Positions 31,001-40,639 of a stretch of 64,000 bases of DNA are shown in pieces. The DNA comes from Diplonema papillatum (Eukaryota > Euglenozoa > Diplonemea > Diplonemida > Diplonemidae): contig JAPJBO010000211.1 in the NCBI GenBank assembly GCA_030068145.1, positions 124,001 to 188,000 on the forward strand, in the 5' to 3' direction. Within the stretch, counting starts at the first letter, position 1, and every line of letters begins with the position of its first letter. The notes below the pieces were generated by a model. The model had not been told where the DNA came from, did not search any database, and saw only the letters and a program-made list of their open reading frames with translations. A program made the position numbers and the translations under genes.

Positions 31001-34000
31001 GAAGCCCTGCGGCTGAAGTGAACAGAGGGGCGGTCCGAGAAGGTGATGGCGATGCTGCGGGTACCGTCATTAAGGCGGCGGCAGCAGCAGCAGTGTGCCT
31101 GTACCCGGATCCGCCCGTGTTCGACCCTGGCCCCGGGTCTGCGAGCGGCGATTCGGGGTGTCGGGTCCCACATGGCCGCCGATTCGTACAGAGGGGCAGA
31201 AGCCCAGCGGCCGAAGTGAGCAGAGAGGCGGCTCGAGAAGGTGATGCCTCTGGTTCTATCAACAAAGCTGCGCAGCTGGCACAACCGTGTTGTGCCCATG
31301 AATCGCGGGAGCAAACAGCCTCAGCCCGGTGTGGAACCCACAGTGAAGGTGATGCCACTCGTTCCGCCAACCATGCAGCGCAGCTGGCACAACCGTGTTG
31401 TGCCGAATCGCGGGAGCAAACCGCCACAACCAAGTGTGTGTGTGACAATCACGGCGAGTGCGATGTCTTTGGATCCGTCGAAAAGGGAGCATCCCGCCGT
31501 GGCATCGAATCGCGGGAGCATCCAGCCACAGCCCGGTGTGGCACCCACAGTGAAGACGCCTCCGCCGAACAGAGGTGCAAACAGGCACCACCCTGCCCTG
31601 TCTGCGAACCGCAGGAGCGAACAGCCGCAGCCCGGTGTGGCACCCACAGTGAAGACGACGCCTCCGCCGAACAGAGGTGCAAAAAGGCAGCACCGCCGGG
31701 ACCACCCTGCCCCTTCTGCGAACCGCAGGAACGAACAGCCACAGCCCGGCCCGACACCTGCAGCGAAGGCGAGCTGCGGCAACGCGAAGCGCGCGCCCGG
31801 CTGCGGCGCATGGTGGCCGCGGGCAGGTCTTGGCGGGGTGGCACGCACCCCCCTGCACCGCCTGCCGACCGCCCCGGCCGCACGCCCGCCGGGGGAAGGA
31901 GAAGCTCCGGCGCCCGTCACCCACAGTCGCAGAGCCCCGAACCGCTGCGCGCCTCAAACGCGGCTTACGCCCGCCGTCACAGTACGAAGAGAAGGGACGA
32001 GATCGGAACCTCCCCGAAGAGATGGTCCCGGCACTCTAATCCAATGGCCCCCTGCCACAACGCCCCCGGCGGTGCCTGCTCCGGCGCCCATCAGAGCCCC
32101 GAACCGCGGCGCGTCTCCGAAGCGACTTACGCCCGCCGTGGCAGTACGAAGAGAGGGGAGGAGACCGAAAACTCCCCGGAGAGATGGTCCCGGCACTCTA
32201 GTCTAATGACCCCCCGCCAGAACGCCCCCGGCGGTGCCTGCTTCGGCACGCAGCGGAGCCCCGAGCCGCGGCGCCTCTCCGAAGCGACTTACGCCCGCCG
32301 TGGCAGTACGAAAGAGAGAAGGGAGGAGACCGGAAACTCCCCGGAGAGATGGTCCCGGCACTCTAGTCTAATGACCCCCCGCCAGAACGCCCCCGGCGGT
32401 GCCTGCTTCGGCGCCCATCGGAGCCTCGAGCCGCGGCGCCTCTCCGAAGCGACTTACGCCCGCCGTGGCAGTACGAAAGAGAGAAGGGAGGAGACCGGTA
32501 ACTCCCCGAAGAGATGGTCCCGGCACTCTACCTCGCCCCTCCCTCTCTCGCGCGACAACCGGCGCAAGGACCGCCACAAAAGGACGCCGAAAGGATCCCA
32601 CCAACGGGACCCCTGCGAGGCCCCAACGCGGCCCCAAAAGGACGGCCGCAGAAGGACACGAGAAGGATCCCAGCAGGACGAACCCCAAAAGGCGCCAAAT
32701 AGGTCCCCAGAAGGATGTCGACAGGAACCGAAAAGGGCCCCAAATGGAACCCAAAAGAAGCCAAATGGGGCCGCTGACGGATCCCAACAGGGCCCCCTGC
32801 TGGTTGCCCGGCAAGTCTCGTCCAAACTGGCGCTGTCGAGCCGACCGCAACCGGACGACTCGACGGACGTCCCTGCGGCAGCCGCTTCTCCTCCTCCTGT
32901 TGGTTCTCCGTTGGATGGCAGGCGGCAGCAACGAGCGAAGGCCACAGCGACAGCCACGGGTTCTCCGCGTGCTGGGCTTGATGAAAGACGACCGCACCCG
33001 GACGACTCAACGAAAGTCCCTGCGGCAGCCGCTTCTCCTCCTCCTGTTGATTCTCCGTTGGGCGGCAGGCGGCAGCAACGAGCGAAGGCCACAGCGACAG
33101 CCACGGGTTCTCCGCGTGCTGGGCTTGATGAAAGACGACCGCAACCGGGCGACTCAACGGACGTCCCTGCGGCAGCCGCTTCTCCTCCTCCCGTGCGCAT
33201 TTCTGGGGACGAGGCGGGCGATCATCCGGCCGGCAAGGACGGCGCGAGCGCACTTGTAGAATGGGGCGGCGGGGCGACCGACCGGCAGGCCTGGGAGCTC
33301 AGCCAGCTGCGCAGGGCGGCGTGCCTGGGGCTGCTCCTAGTATTCTTTTCCCGGTGGGCACTGGCGAGGCGCCAGAGGGGCGCAGCCGGCGGCTGCGGGG
33401 CTGCCCCGTTCGCGGCGCAGCTGGCCGTTGCCGACTTCGAGTCGCTTTCCGTCGCCGAAGGCGAGGCAGCATCTCGCCGGACGTTGTTCCAACCGTCGGA
33501 GCCGGACGGGCGAGCCTCGACGCCCGCGCAAACGGTCGCGGAATCGGAGCATTCCGTGTCCGTTTCGAATGTTCGTTCATTTTCCATCGCGGATGGTACT
33601 GAAGGAGACGCCACATCTTGCCACACGTTGGTGCCAGCGGGCAGGCGAGTTTTCAGGCCCATGCAGCGAACCATGGCGGAGTTGGAGTATTCCGCATCTG
33701 GTTCGAAAGAGAACGATACCGTTGCATCGGGTTGTTCCTTTTCGATCGCGGATGGTACCGAGGGAGGTGCCTCGGCATACCAGATGCTGGTACCAGCGGA
33801 GCCGGGCAGACGAGTTTTCAGGCCCGTGCAAACCATTGCGGAATTGGAGTATTCCGCATCTGGTTCGAAAGAGAACGATACCGTTGCATCGGGTTGTTCC
33901 TTTTCGATCGCGGATGGTACCGAAGGGGATGCCACATTGTACCAGATGTTGGCACCAGCGGAGCCGGGCAGACGAGTTTTCAGGCCCGTGCAGCGAACCA

Positions 34001-35523
34001 TTGCGGACTTGGAGCTTTCCGCATCTGGTTCGAAAGAGAACGATATCATTGCATCTGGTTGTTCCTTTTCGATCGCGGATGGCACCGAAGGAGGTGCCTC
34101 GGCCTACCAGATGCTGGTACCAACGGAGTCGGGCAGACGAGTTTTCAAGCCCGTGCAGCGAACGATTGCGGAATTGGAGTATTCCGCATCTGGTTCGAAA
34201 GAGAATGCTACCGTCGGATCGGGTTGTTCCTTTTCCATCGCGGACGGCACCGAAGGGGATGCCACATTGTACCAGATGTTGGCACCAGCGGAGCCGGGCA
34301 GACAAGCTTCCAGGCCCATGCAGCGAACCATTGCGGAATTGGAGCATTCCGCATCCGGTTCGAAAGAGAATACGAGCATCAGATCGTGGTGTTCATTTTC
34401 CATCGCCGATGGCACCGAAGGGGACGCCGCATCTTACCAGATGTTGGTACCAGCAGAGCTGGACAGACGAGCTCAAAGGCCCGCGCAGCGAACCATTGCG
34501 AAACCGGAGCATTCCGCACCCGGTTCGAAAGAGAATGATACCGTCGGTTCCGGGTGTTCATTTTCTATCGCGGATGGTACCGAAGGGGAGGCCACATCAT
34601 ACCAGGTGTTGGTAACAGCGGTGCCGGACAGACGAACTCTAAGACCTATGCAGCGAACCATTGCGGAATTGGAGCATTCCGCATCCGGTTCGAAAGAGAA
34701 TGCTACCGTCGGATCGGGTTGTTCCTTTTCCATCGCGGACGGCACCGAAGGGGATGCCACATTGTACCAGATGTTGGCACCAGCGGAGCCGGGCAGACAA
34801 GCTTCCAGGCCCATGCAGCGAACCATTGCGGAATTGGAGCATTCCGCATCCGGTTCGAAAGAGAATACGAGCATCAGATCGTGGTGTTCATTTTCCATCG
34901 CCGATGGCACCGAAGGGGACGCCGCATCTTACCAGATGTTGGTACCAGCAGAGCTGGACAGACGAGCTCTAAGGCCCGCGCAGCGAACCATTGCGAAACC
35001 GGAGCATTCCGCACCCGGTTCGAAAGAGAATGATACCGTCGGTTCCGGGTGTTCATTTTCTATCGCGGATGGTACCGAAGGGGAGGCCACATCATACCAG
35101 TTGGCACCGACGGGACCGGACAGACGAGCTTTAAGGCCCATGCAGCGAACCATTGCGGAATTGGAGCATTCCGCATCTGACTCGAAAGAGAATGTCACCG
35201 TCGGGTCGGGGTGTTCCTTTTCTATCGCGGATGGTACCGAAGACGCCGCATCCACATCTTGCCAGATGCTAGTATCACCGAAGTTGGACAGCCGAGGCTT
35301 AACCCCCCCGAGAGACATGGCCGGTCTCCGTGCGGACTCGGAGCATTCCTTTTCCGTCGGGAACGACACCGTCGGACTCGAGCGTTCATTTTCAATCGAT
35401 GATGGCACCGAAAGTGAGGCCGCGTCTTGTAAGGAGGGGGCCGCGTTGATATCAGAGTTGGGCACGTCGGCCTACTGCAAGTGCCACGGTCTGGCGCTAC
35501 TCCTGTGCGATGCTCTTACTTGA
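28096..35523 (+). CDS. giant mosaic repeat protein, about 2475 residues
   Basis: One uninterrupted frame. ATG 28096 lies just outside the R3 repeat, while an in-frame ATG at 27943 lies within R3 and is less likely. The protein is a succession of unrelated internal repeat families: GGKHxxLHPQPASEDTACNL (x4); YSVQQxDRGQxD with SSSP linkers; SLxCTLQCxDDSTNLSGQ (x3); EPVCSFQRPYGPxT (x2); PVFDPGPGSASG...RGRSPAAEV (x3); REQTATxRCGTHSE (about 6); EATYARRGSTKRxEETxNSP (about 5); PAAAASPPPV...RRQQRAKATATA (x3). One hydrophobic stretch near residue 1740 (ACLGLLLVFFSRWAL) may span a membrane. The last 650 residues hold twelve 54-55-residue units with FSIADGTEG. Unit lengths and indels are multiples of three, favouring real translation. 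Upstream exons are possible. No known family; function unknown. Confidence 0.6.
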   Translation: MEGQCAQPAPDALRSRAGPQPLARGGKHSALHPQPASEDTACNLVAGGGKHLVLHPQPASEDTASNLVAGGGKHSVLHPQPASEGTACNLAARGGKHLALHPPSATYSAEHVQTPQSRPLALARSGQQNVVARYSPPSTSPPAAYSAQLGGQSQRTSSACTPTVAPREVESDSSSSPAPAYTVQQTVCGQRDVSSYALSAYSVEQGGRNPPSAPCWQQDDWIQVNAAVGRGSSPSPTPAYAVQQADRGQEDVSSSPTCVPSMQEGDCSQRNAACSPTKKNVLSTTAFQRQREVERDSSSSPKPVCSMQVDANQQDVPFSPPSTYSVQQDDRGQWNAACSPTEKNVLSTTAFQRQQEVERDSFSSPKPVYSVQGDVSQQDVSSASPSTYSVQQGDRGQMNAACSPTTAHQGQPVCLRRKPPCHPAHRSHVVCGRGDEGGSLRSSITRSFERTRGLFSLYRATVDVDLPPSNTAEAAAGGGLAGVNAATSVLFKLMEETLGIRSARKKRKAARRVSHNEQSGRRPSHPTKDVSTKTCKPEYPKEDSQGAVPSLCTLQCSDDSTNLIGDTVCRRVSLGACNQNCLRGDTRDRVSLICTLQCADDSTNLSGQHVVSNTACLHHTQCVSLECLWEDTQDSVSLDCTLQCPDGSANLSGQRYDINAPPTARDMAHPWCMPTEPQHPQSIVEPVCSFQRPYGPNTEQNRHSPGENGTTPSSPCRQRKADEREHSDLSNCKVPNECTREHPQHPQRGVEPVCSFQRPYGPDTAQNRHLPGENGATPSSPRQKKAGRSKRSNPPTHRTAAAARRRTTPPPAVARDTARAWREHPRPLSREVALPPGEDAAPGAARAWREFLRACNREGEQTGGGDPAAAATAAAGRAFSGSPVFDPGPGSASGVSGRRVPRGRGHQCAQRGRSPAAEVGCWAACGSDGDAAGAVRKAAAAVHTFPDPPVFDRCRIPRGHDHQCGQRDRSPAAEVNRGAVREGDGDAAGTVIKAAAAAAVCLYPDPPVFDPGPGSASGDSGCRVPHGRRFVQRGRSPAAEVSREAAREGDASGSINKAAQLAQPCCAHESREQTASARCGTHSEGDATRSANHAAQLAQPCCAESREQTATTKCVCDNHGECDVFGSVEKGASRRGIESREHPATARCGTHSEDASAEQRCKQAPPCPVCEPQERTAAARCGTHSEDDASAEQRCKKAAPPGPPCPFCEPQERTATARPDTCSEGELRQREARARLRRMVAAGRSWRGGTHPPAPPADRPGRTPAGGRRSSGARHPQSQSPEPLRASNAAYARRHSTKRRDEIGTSPKRWSRHSNPMAPCHNAPGGACSGAHQSPEPRRVSEATYARRGSTKRGEETENSPERWSRHSSLMTPRQNAPGGACFGTQRSPEPRRLSEATYARRGSTKERREETGNSPERWSRHSSLMTPRQNAPGGACFGAHRSLEPRRLSEATYARRGSTKERREETGNSPKRWSRHSTSPLPLSRDNRRKDRHKRTPKGSHQRDPCEAPTRPQKDGRRRTREGSQQDEPQKAPNRSPEGCRQEPKRAPNGTQKKPNGAADGSQQGPLLVARQVSSKLALSSRPQPDDSTDVPAAAASPPPVGSPLDGRRQQRAKATATATGSPRAGLDERRPHPDDSTKVPAAAASPPPVDSPLGGRRQQRAKATATATGSPRAGLDERRPQPGDSTDVPAAAASPPPVRISGDEAGDHPAGKDGASALVEWGGGATDRQAWELSQLRRAACLGLLLVFFSRWALARRQRGAAGGCGAAPFAAQLAVADFESLSVAEGEAASRRTLFQPSEPDGRASTPAQTVAESEHSVSVSNVRSFSIADGTEGDATSCHTLVPAGRRVFRPMQRTMAELEYSASGSKENDTVASGCSFSIADGTEGGASAYQMLVPAEPGRRVFRPVQTIAELEYSASGSKENDTVASGCSFSIADGTEGDATLYQMLAPAEPGRRVFRPVQRTIADLELSASGSKENDIIASGCSFSIADGTEGGASAYQMLVPTESGRRVFKPVQRTIAELEYSASGSKENATVGSGCSFSIADGTEGDATLYQMLAPAEPGRQASRPMQRTIAELEHSASGSKENTSIRSWCSFSIADGTEGDAASYQMLVPAELDRRAQRPAQRTIAKPEHSAPGSKENDTVGSGCSFSIADGTEGEATSYQVLVTAVPDRRTLRPMQRTIAELEHSASGSKENATVGSGCSFSIADGTEGDATLYQMLAPAEPGRQASRPMQRTIAELEHSASGSKENTSIRSWCSFSIADGTEGDAASYQMLVPAELDRRALRPAQRTIAKPEHSAPGSKENDTVGSGCSFSIADGTEGEATSYQLAPTGPDRRALRPMQRTIAELEHSASDSKENVTVGSGCSFSIADGTEDAASTSCQMLVSPKLDSRGLTPPRDMAGLRADSEHSFSVGNDTVGLERSFSIDDGTESEAASCKEGAALISELGTSAYCKCHGLALLLCDALT
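33560..35440 (+). repeat. twelve FSIADGTEG coding repeats with a three-unit segmental duplication
   Basis: Period about 162-165 bp. Conserved words are FSIADGTEG, YQMLxPAE, RPMQRTIAELE and SASGSKEN. A block of three units at about 34200-34600 is repeated almost exactly at 34690-35090, showing very recent expansion within the frame. Confidence 0.9.
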
Positions 35524-35639
35524 AGATGGCCCGCCGCTGGTGCATCATCTCCCGCGAGACGAACTCGCCGGCTAGAGTTGCGCACAACTACGCCATCGCC
35601 ACTAACCACCGCCGCCCTCAAAGCGCACTGCTGCACGAA

Positions 35640-35850
35640 TCGAGGTCCTCTGGTTCGCACACTTGCAGATCTTCTAGCTTCCGTTTGGAGGAAAAGCTCG
35701 AGGAGGTCGCCAATTGCCTCAAAGTCTCAAAAAGAGGAAAATGTGCTGGTGGCCTGGGTTTATCTGTGTGCGGGCGCAAGCGTTCGACCCCTCTAGCCTC
35801 CGTCGGAATTGCGTACCGGACGGCCCCTCGAGTATTTCCGTATCGTGATG
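35640..35850 (+). repeat. dispersed repeat R1, diverged copy
   Basis: Resembles 42550-42750 (GAGGAAAAGCTCGAGGAGG, AAATGTGCTGGTGGCC, GGGCGCAAGCGTTCGACCCC, CGGCCCCTCGAGTATTTCCG). It begins about 120 bp after the stop of the giant frame. Confidence 0.6.
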
Positions 35851-36165
35851 ATATCGAAATGGAGCGTTGTTCGCCATGCGAATTCCGCCACTTTGCCGGG
35901 CAGGGTTTGGGCGAGTGTGATGCCTGCCGTCGTGGGGGTCCGTGCCATTCGAACTCGTCGTATTCACAAACCTGCCGAATTGTGTGATGTGTCTTTCTTC
36001 TGGTGGGGGCGCACTCAAACCCGACGTATCTGCAAACCGGCGACATGCGCATGCGTTTTGGCTGGCTCGTTCTGTACATACCTGACAGTCGCGACGACCG
36101 CGTTCGTGCGCTCTCGCGACCACCCCTTGTCCTTTTCATTTACACTCCAACAAACAAGAACACGA
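35850..36165. other. gene-free stretch with a weak internal duplication
   Basis: ACTCGTCGTATTCACAAACC (35956) and ACCCGACGTATCTGCAAACC (36018) are related 60-bp units. No gene seen. Confidence 0.4.
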
Positions 36166-36455
36166 AGAAAGTTCACCTTTTGTCCTCTTTTGTACCGTTC
36201 TTGCAGCCGAACACGTGTTGCGGACTACAAGGTCGTTCAACAAATAGTAGGCGAAAAAGCTCACAGTTTGTCCTCTTTGTACCGTCGTTGCGAACACATA
36301 GCGTCCGTAAGGGTCGTGGGCACCTGTTGTAGACCACAAAGCCATCCAACAACAAGAAGGCGAAGCAAGCTCCACCTTTTGTCCTCTTTTGTACCGTCCT
36401 TACGGACCCATAGCGTCCTTAGGGGGTCCCGAGCACGTGTTAGAACCGCAAAGTC
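36165..36455 (+). repeat. about 105-bp tandem repeat, three units
   Basis: Three diverged units each containing CACCTTTTGTCCTCTTTTGT, ACCGT, GGCGAA and CAACAA words, at about 36172, 36265 and 36370. They lie 200-500 bp upstream of the PPR gene. Confidence 0.7.
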
Positions 36456-36660
36456 ATGGGAGACCCTGGGTTGATGCACTCCACGACTCAAGCTTTGCAG
36501 GCTGCGATTGACCGCTCAGACGTGCGAAAACTTAGAATAGACATCGATACAGCTGCACGCATCTGCAAAATGCCACGAAAAGCCTCCAAGGCAAACCCCG
36601 TTTGCACACTTAGGTTCAGGGGACGGAGCACCGTGGGGCGGGCGGGATACATGTAGAGCA

Positions 36661-39600
36661 ATGCTACCAGCGGCGGCTTCGCGCGGTCGGCATGCGCTCG
36701 CCGTTTGCCGAGACTTTGCGCGTAGCACCGGCCACCGTCAGGCACGCCGTAGAAGCTCCAGCGGTGCGATTGTGATGCAAGACAACGGCCCGGCGTTTCT
36801 GCATGCGTGCAAGTCGGACGACGAGCTTGCTGAATTCATCAAGGTGCCTTTTCTATCTTTTTGTGCAGAGAATCGCCAATCAGTCGCCACACGCACGGTG
36901 ATTGACCCACTCTGGTGATCAGCGTTCTTGCCTCATGAAGACCAGTCTTTTTCATATGCCATCCTTTGATTTCATTTCATGCGTGGTTGACCATCATATA
37001 GCAGGAGAGGTAGCGATCCTTCCGTTTTCCTGGAGCGCTAAGGCTACCAGGAGGGGAGGACCCTTTCCTTCCCCGAGCTGGGGGAGTGTGCAGGGGCACA
37101 CTACGAGTGTTCCTTTGACCTGCCACGTATCACGACAAGCACCATGCTCCTCCTGAACTGCAAGCACTTGGCGGAAGTTACTTAGGACTCCTTTTGGAGC
37201 TCCTACTGCGGTAGACTGGCACGTATTCGAGGAACGCGGAAAATCCTTGGCTCACCGAGCGAACTTTGCACTCGTGTGCGTGTGCTTGCAACCGAAGAAG
37301 AGAAGAAAAAAGAAAGAAAGCAAAAGGCCGCCCCTGGTCCAGGAACGTGACGGTCAACCACAGCTTGCAAAGCTTGAGTCGGAGGCAGCACAGTGCCGCA
37401 ACCCCGTCCGCTCTGCCCTGCGGCTGACCGTCGACGAGCTTGTGTTCAGCGCGAGCGCCAAGCCCCAAGGGGCGCCAAGCCTTGAAGCTTTAGTTTGGGA
37501 AATCGGTAGCCACTTGACCCGCAGGCCCGTAGCTCTGCAGTACCGCCAAGGTGCTTGGAACCAAGAAAAGGTAAAACGGCAAGCCAAGCTAGCGGGCGTA
37601 AACCAGCCTCACACAAATATCACAGTCCACGTTCCTATGGACTCGGCCGAAGCACGCCCCCGCAGGGTCTGTTGAGTACACGAAGGTGCTTCGGATGCTA
37701 GACGAAGCTAAGAACGGCGATCTGTCGATATACGGGCAAAAGTCGCTTCTTGCGGCTCTAGAGGTGCCCAGCCGCGCGTTCAATCGCAAGTACAGCAGAG
37801 AGGTCTTCAACTTGTTTGACGAATGGGACATCGCCAAGTGCCCACGTGCATACAGCTTACTCATGGTAGGTCCTTCACCGTTCTTTTTGCGAAATAAACA
37901 ACTGCCCCTGACACAGGCAGAAAACTCAATGGTCAACCGGAAACTCAAAAGATCCGGCACCTCCAGAATTCGAACCAGTCTTGGAAACTGACGAGCGTAT
38001 CCTTTGATTTTGTCCACCACACCATCTTCTTTTTTGCGACACAAGGCAATGCCACAACTCCGTAGGGTTTGCTGTTAAGCAAGTGCAGGACTTCTTTAGG
38101 ACTTGGGTAGTAGACCTGTTGAAAAACACCAACATTTATGTCTGCTGTCTTTACAATTACATCCGAACCTGACTTGCCAAAGCAAGCAAGTAAAGTGTAC
38201 GCGAAAGAAGCCAGGCATGCCCACCCATGCGTACGTATTAGCTTAAAGAACCCATTCGACGAAGGTCACCCGGAGACTCTAAAAACCCCCCACTTCAGAA
38301 CCCGCGGCTTATTTCCACTCTGCTACCCCAGAATCCGTATTGGAAACACGGAGACGTCGAGATCATGAGCCACTGATCCGTGTGGCTGCCAGGGAAGTGA
38401 CTGAGAGTCACTAAGGCCTCGTTGAGAGGCGTCGGGGTTGGCGGGAGGAGGCGCAGGAGGAACTTCAGGCAGCTGTAGAGCGCGAGCTCCTCGGCGCGGT
38501 AGCTGTGCGGGTGTTTGCCGGCGGGCAAAGAGGCATCGAACGGGCGTCGGTTGCCGGTGGACTGTACATGCTCGTGCGCGCTCTCTGCGCACGCGCCCAC
38601 GCGGACGAAGCGCACGCCATCGTCCAGAAGACCCCACCACAGCGCCGCTCCTCTCGACGCGAAGCTCCTCACGGCCCTCCTCGAACACAACACCACGGCC
38701 AAGCACGCCACAGCGACTCTAAAACACTCAAGAAAACGCCGAAGAAAAGCCACGTCGTAAAGGGCCTGGACTTGGCTCGCCAAACTAAACTAAGCAATAA
38801 ACAGAAACGGTCCAGCAAAAAGCGGACACCATAACCAATACGACTTGTGTATCTTTAGGCTTTGGTACAGACCTGTCGGGTAGTACCAACATCCCTCGTT
38901 TTTTTCGTCCTGTCTACCCTAAACCTCCTCTCTCTACTTCAGAATCCGTATTCGAAACACGGAGATGTCGAGACCGTGAACCAGCTGATCCGTGATATGC
39001 TCGCCGCTGGCGGGCGGCAGAAGATGGCCTGCGACCCCACCACAGCGCCGCTCGTCGACGCGAAGCTCCTCACGACCCTCCTCGAACACAGCACCACGGC
39101 CAAGCACGCCACAGCGACTCTAAAACACTCAAGAAAACGCCGAAAAGCCACGTCGTAAAGGGCCTGGACTTGGCTCGCCAAACTAAACTAAGCAATAAAC
39201 AGAAAAGGTCCAGCAAAAAGCGGACACCATAACCACTGTATCGTTAGGCTTTGGTATAGACCAATATCCCTCGTCTTTTTTTGTCCTGTCCACCCTAAAC
39301 CTCCCCTCTCTACTTCAGAATCCGTATTCGAAACACGGAGATGTCGAGACCGTGAGCCAGCTGATCCGTGATATGCTCGCCGCTGGCGGGCGGCTGACAG
39401 GCGGCACGTACTACATGCTCGTGCGTGCTCTCTGCGCACGCGGCCACGCTGCCGAAGCGCACGCCATCGTCCAGAAGATGGCCTGCGACCCCACCACAGC
39501 GCCGCTCCTCGACGCGAAGCTCCTCACGACCCTCCTACCGCGGCCAAGCACGCCACAGCGACTCTAAAACACTCAAGAAAACGCCGAAGAAAAGCCACGT

Positions 39601-40638
39601 CGTAAAGGGCCTGGACTTGGCTCGCCAAACTAAACTAAGCAATAAACAGAAACGGTCCAGCAAAAAAGCGGACACCATAACCAATAGGACTTGTGTATGT
39701 TTAGGCTTTGGTATAGACCTGTCGGGTAGTACCAATATCCCTCGTCCACCCTAAACCTCCCCTCTCTACTTCAGAATCCGTATTCGAAACACGGAGATGT
39801 CGAGACCGTGAGCCAGCTGATCCGTGATATGCTCGCCGCTGGCGGGCGGCTGACAGGCGGCACGTACTACATGCTCGTGCGTGCTCTCTGCGCACGCGGC
39901 CACGCGGACGAAGCGCACGCCATCGTCCAGAAGATGGCCGGCGACCCCACCACAGCGCCGCTCCTCGACGCGAAGCTCCTCACGACCCTCCTCGAACACA
40001 GCACCACGGCCGAGCACGTCACGGCGACCCAGCGGCTGCTCCAGCGCTGGAAGGCCGATAAAGAAGCACCCGCGGTGTATACCGCCACTTTGCGGGCGTG
40101 CGCCACCCTGCGGGACCCCCGGCGCGCGGAGAAAATCATGCTCGAGCTGAAGCAGAAACGGGGCGAGAAGGTCCCGATCAATCAGGGCATGTGGCACGCA
40201 CTCATGGAGGTCCACGCCGCGTCTTGCTCCGTTGACGGCATTCGCCGCTTGCGGCAGTCGTGGCATCGTATGGTGGAGGGAGGTTTCCGTCCGACCAGTG
40301 CAACGTACACTGTGTATATCGAAGCGCACCACAGGCTGGTGAAGGCAAAAGACGACGCGCATGTCATCGCCGCGGAAATCGCGTTTGGTGTCGCGATGGA
40401 GCGCCGGCTCGTCGCGCCCGGCCTGTGGGCAGCGCTCCTGCGGTGCTACGAGGCGGCGTCCGACTTCGAGAAGGCGTTCGCCCTGCTGGCGGTGTGTCCG
40501 GACGCGATGCGGCGGTGGTTCCCGCCGGACTTGAAGGCGGTTCTGGATGTCAACGCGTTTCGGAAGGCGAGCATTCGGACCCGCGCCAAGGTTGCGGGCA
40601 AGGTCCAGATTCCGTCATCCAAGCTTCTGAGTGCCTGA
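36661..40638 (+). CDS. pentatricopeptide-repeat protein, three exons
   Basis: Exons 36661-36843, 37626-37865 and 39775-40638 join in phase 0 at both junctions (AAG|GTGCCT...CACAG|T; ATG|GTAGGT...TTCAG|A) to give 428 residues. PPR proteins bind organellar RNA and act in processing, editing or translation. Exon 1 encodes a basic, Ser/Ala-rich start (MLPAAASRGRHALAVCRDFA) fitting a mitochondrial or plastid targeting peptide. Helical PPR-type repeats follow: NPYSKHGDVETVSQLIRDML, TYYMLVRALCARGHADEAHA, VYTATLRACATLRDPRRAEK and TYTVYIEAHHRLVKA. The spacing is about 35 residues, and there is no DYW or SMR domain. Exon 3 is GC-rich; exons 1 and 2 less so. Intron 2 (1.9 kb) contains three dead copies of the start of exon 3. 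Exon 1 rests on phase fit and targeting character and is the least certain part. Confidence 0.75.
36860..37318. other. intron 1 of the PPR gene, left part
   Basis: Nothing recognised apart from unique intronic sequence. The R2 copy follows. Confidence 0.5.
37318..37560 (+). repeat. dispersed repeat R2, copy 3, in intron 1 of the PPR gene
   Basis: Same-strand match to 3280-3510. It ends about 65 bp before the acceptor of exon 2. Confidence 0.85.
38330..39605 (+). pseudogene. three decayed copies of PPR exon 3 start inside intron 2
   Basis: Copies begin near 38332, 38938 and 39317, each introduced by CAG|AATCCGTATT, the same acceptor as the real exon at 39775. The first has an extra insertion of about 100 bp. 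The second lacks the middle part. The third runs in frame through LVRALCARGHAAEAHAIVQK before losing the frame. All share a trailing block (CACTCAAGAAAACGCCGAAG, AAGGGCCTGGACTTGGCTCG, CCAGCAAAAAGCGGACACC) and the same pyrimidine tract before the next copy. Units are about 380-600 bp. The acceptors look usable, so they are potential decoy exons, but none encodes a full domain. Confidence 0.85.
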
Positions 40639-40639
40639 C

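Noticed and set aside
33200-34615. Overlapping long frames on both strands within the giant gene
   Set aside because: They echo the 162-165-bp coding repeats; only the main frame spans all repeat families without interruption.
37950-38050. tRNA-like B box (GGTTCGAATTC) on the minus strand
   Set aside because: The T stem does not pair well and no acceptor or anticodon stems can be drawn upstream; it belongs to an R3-like repeat piece.
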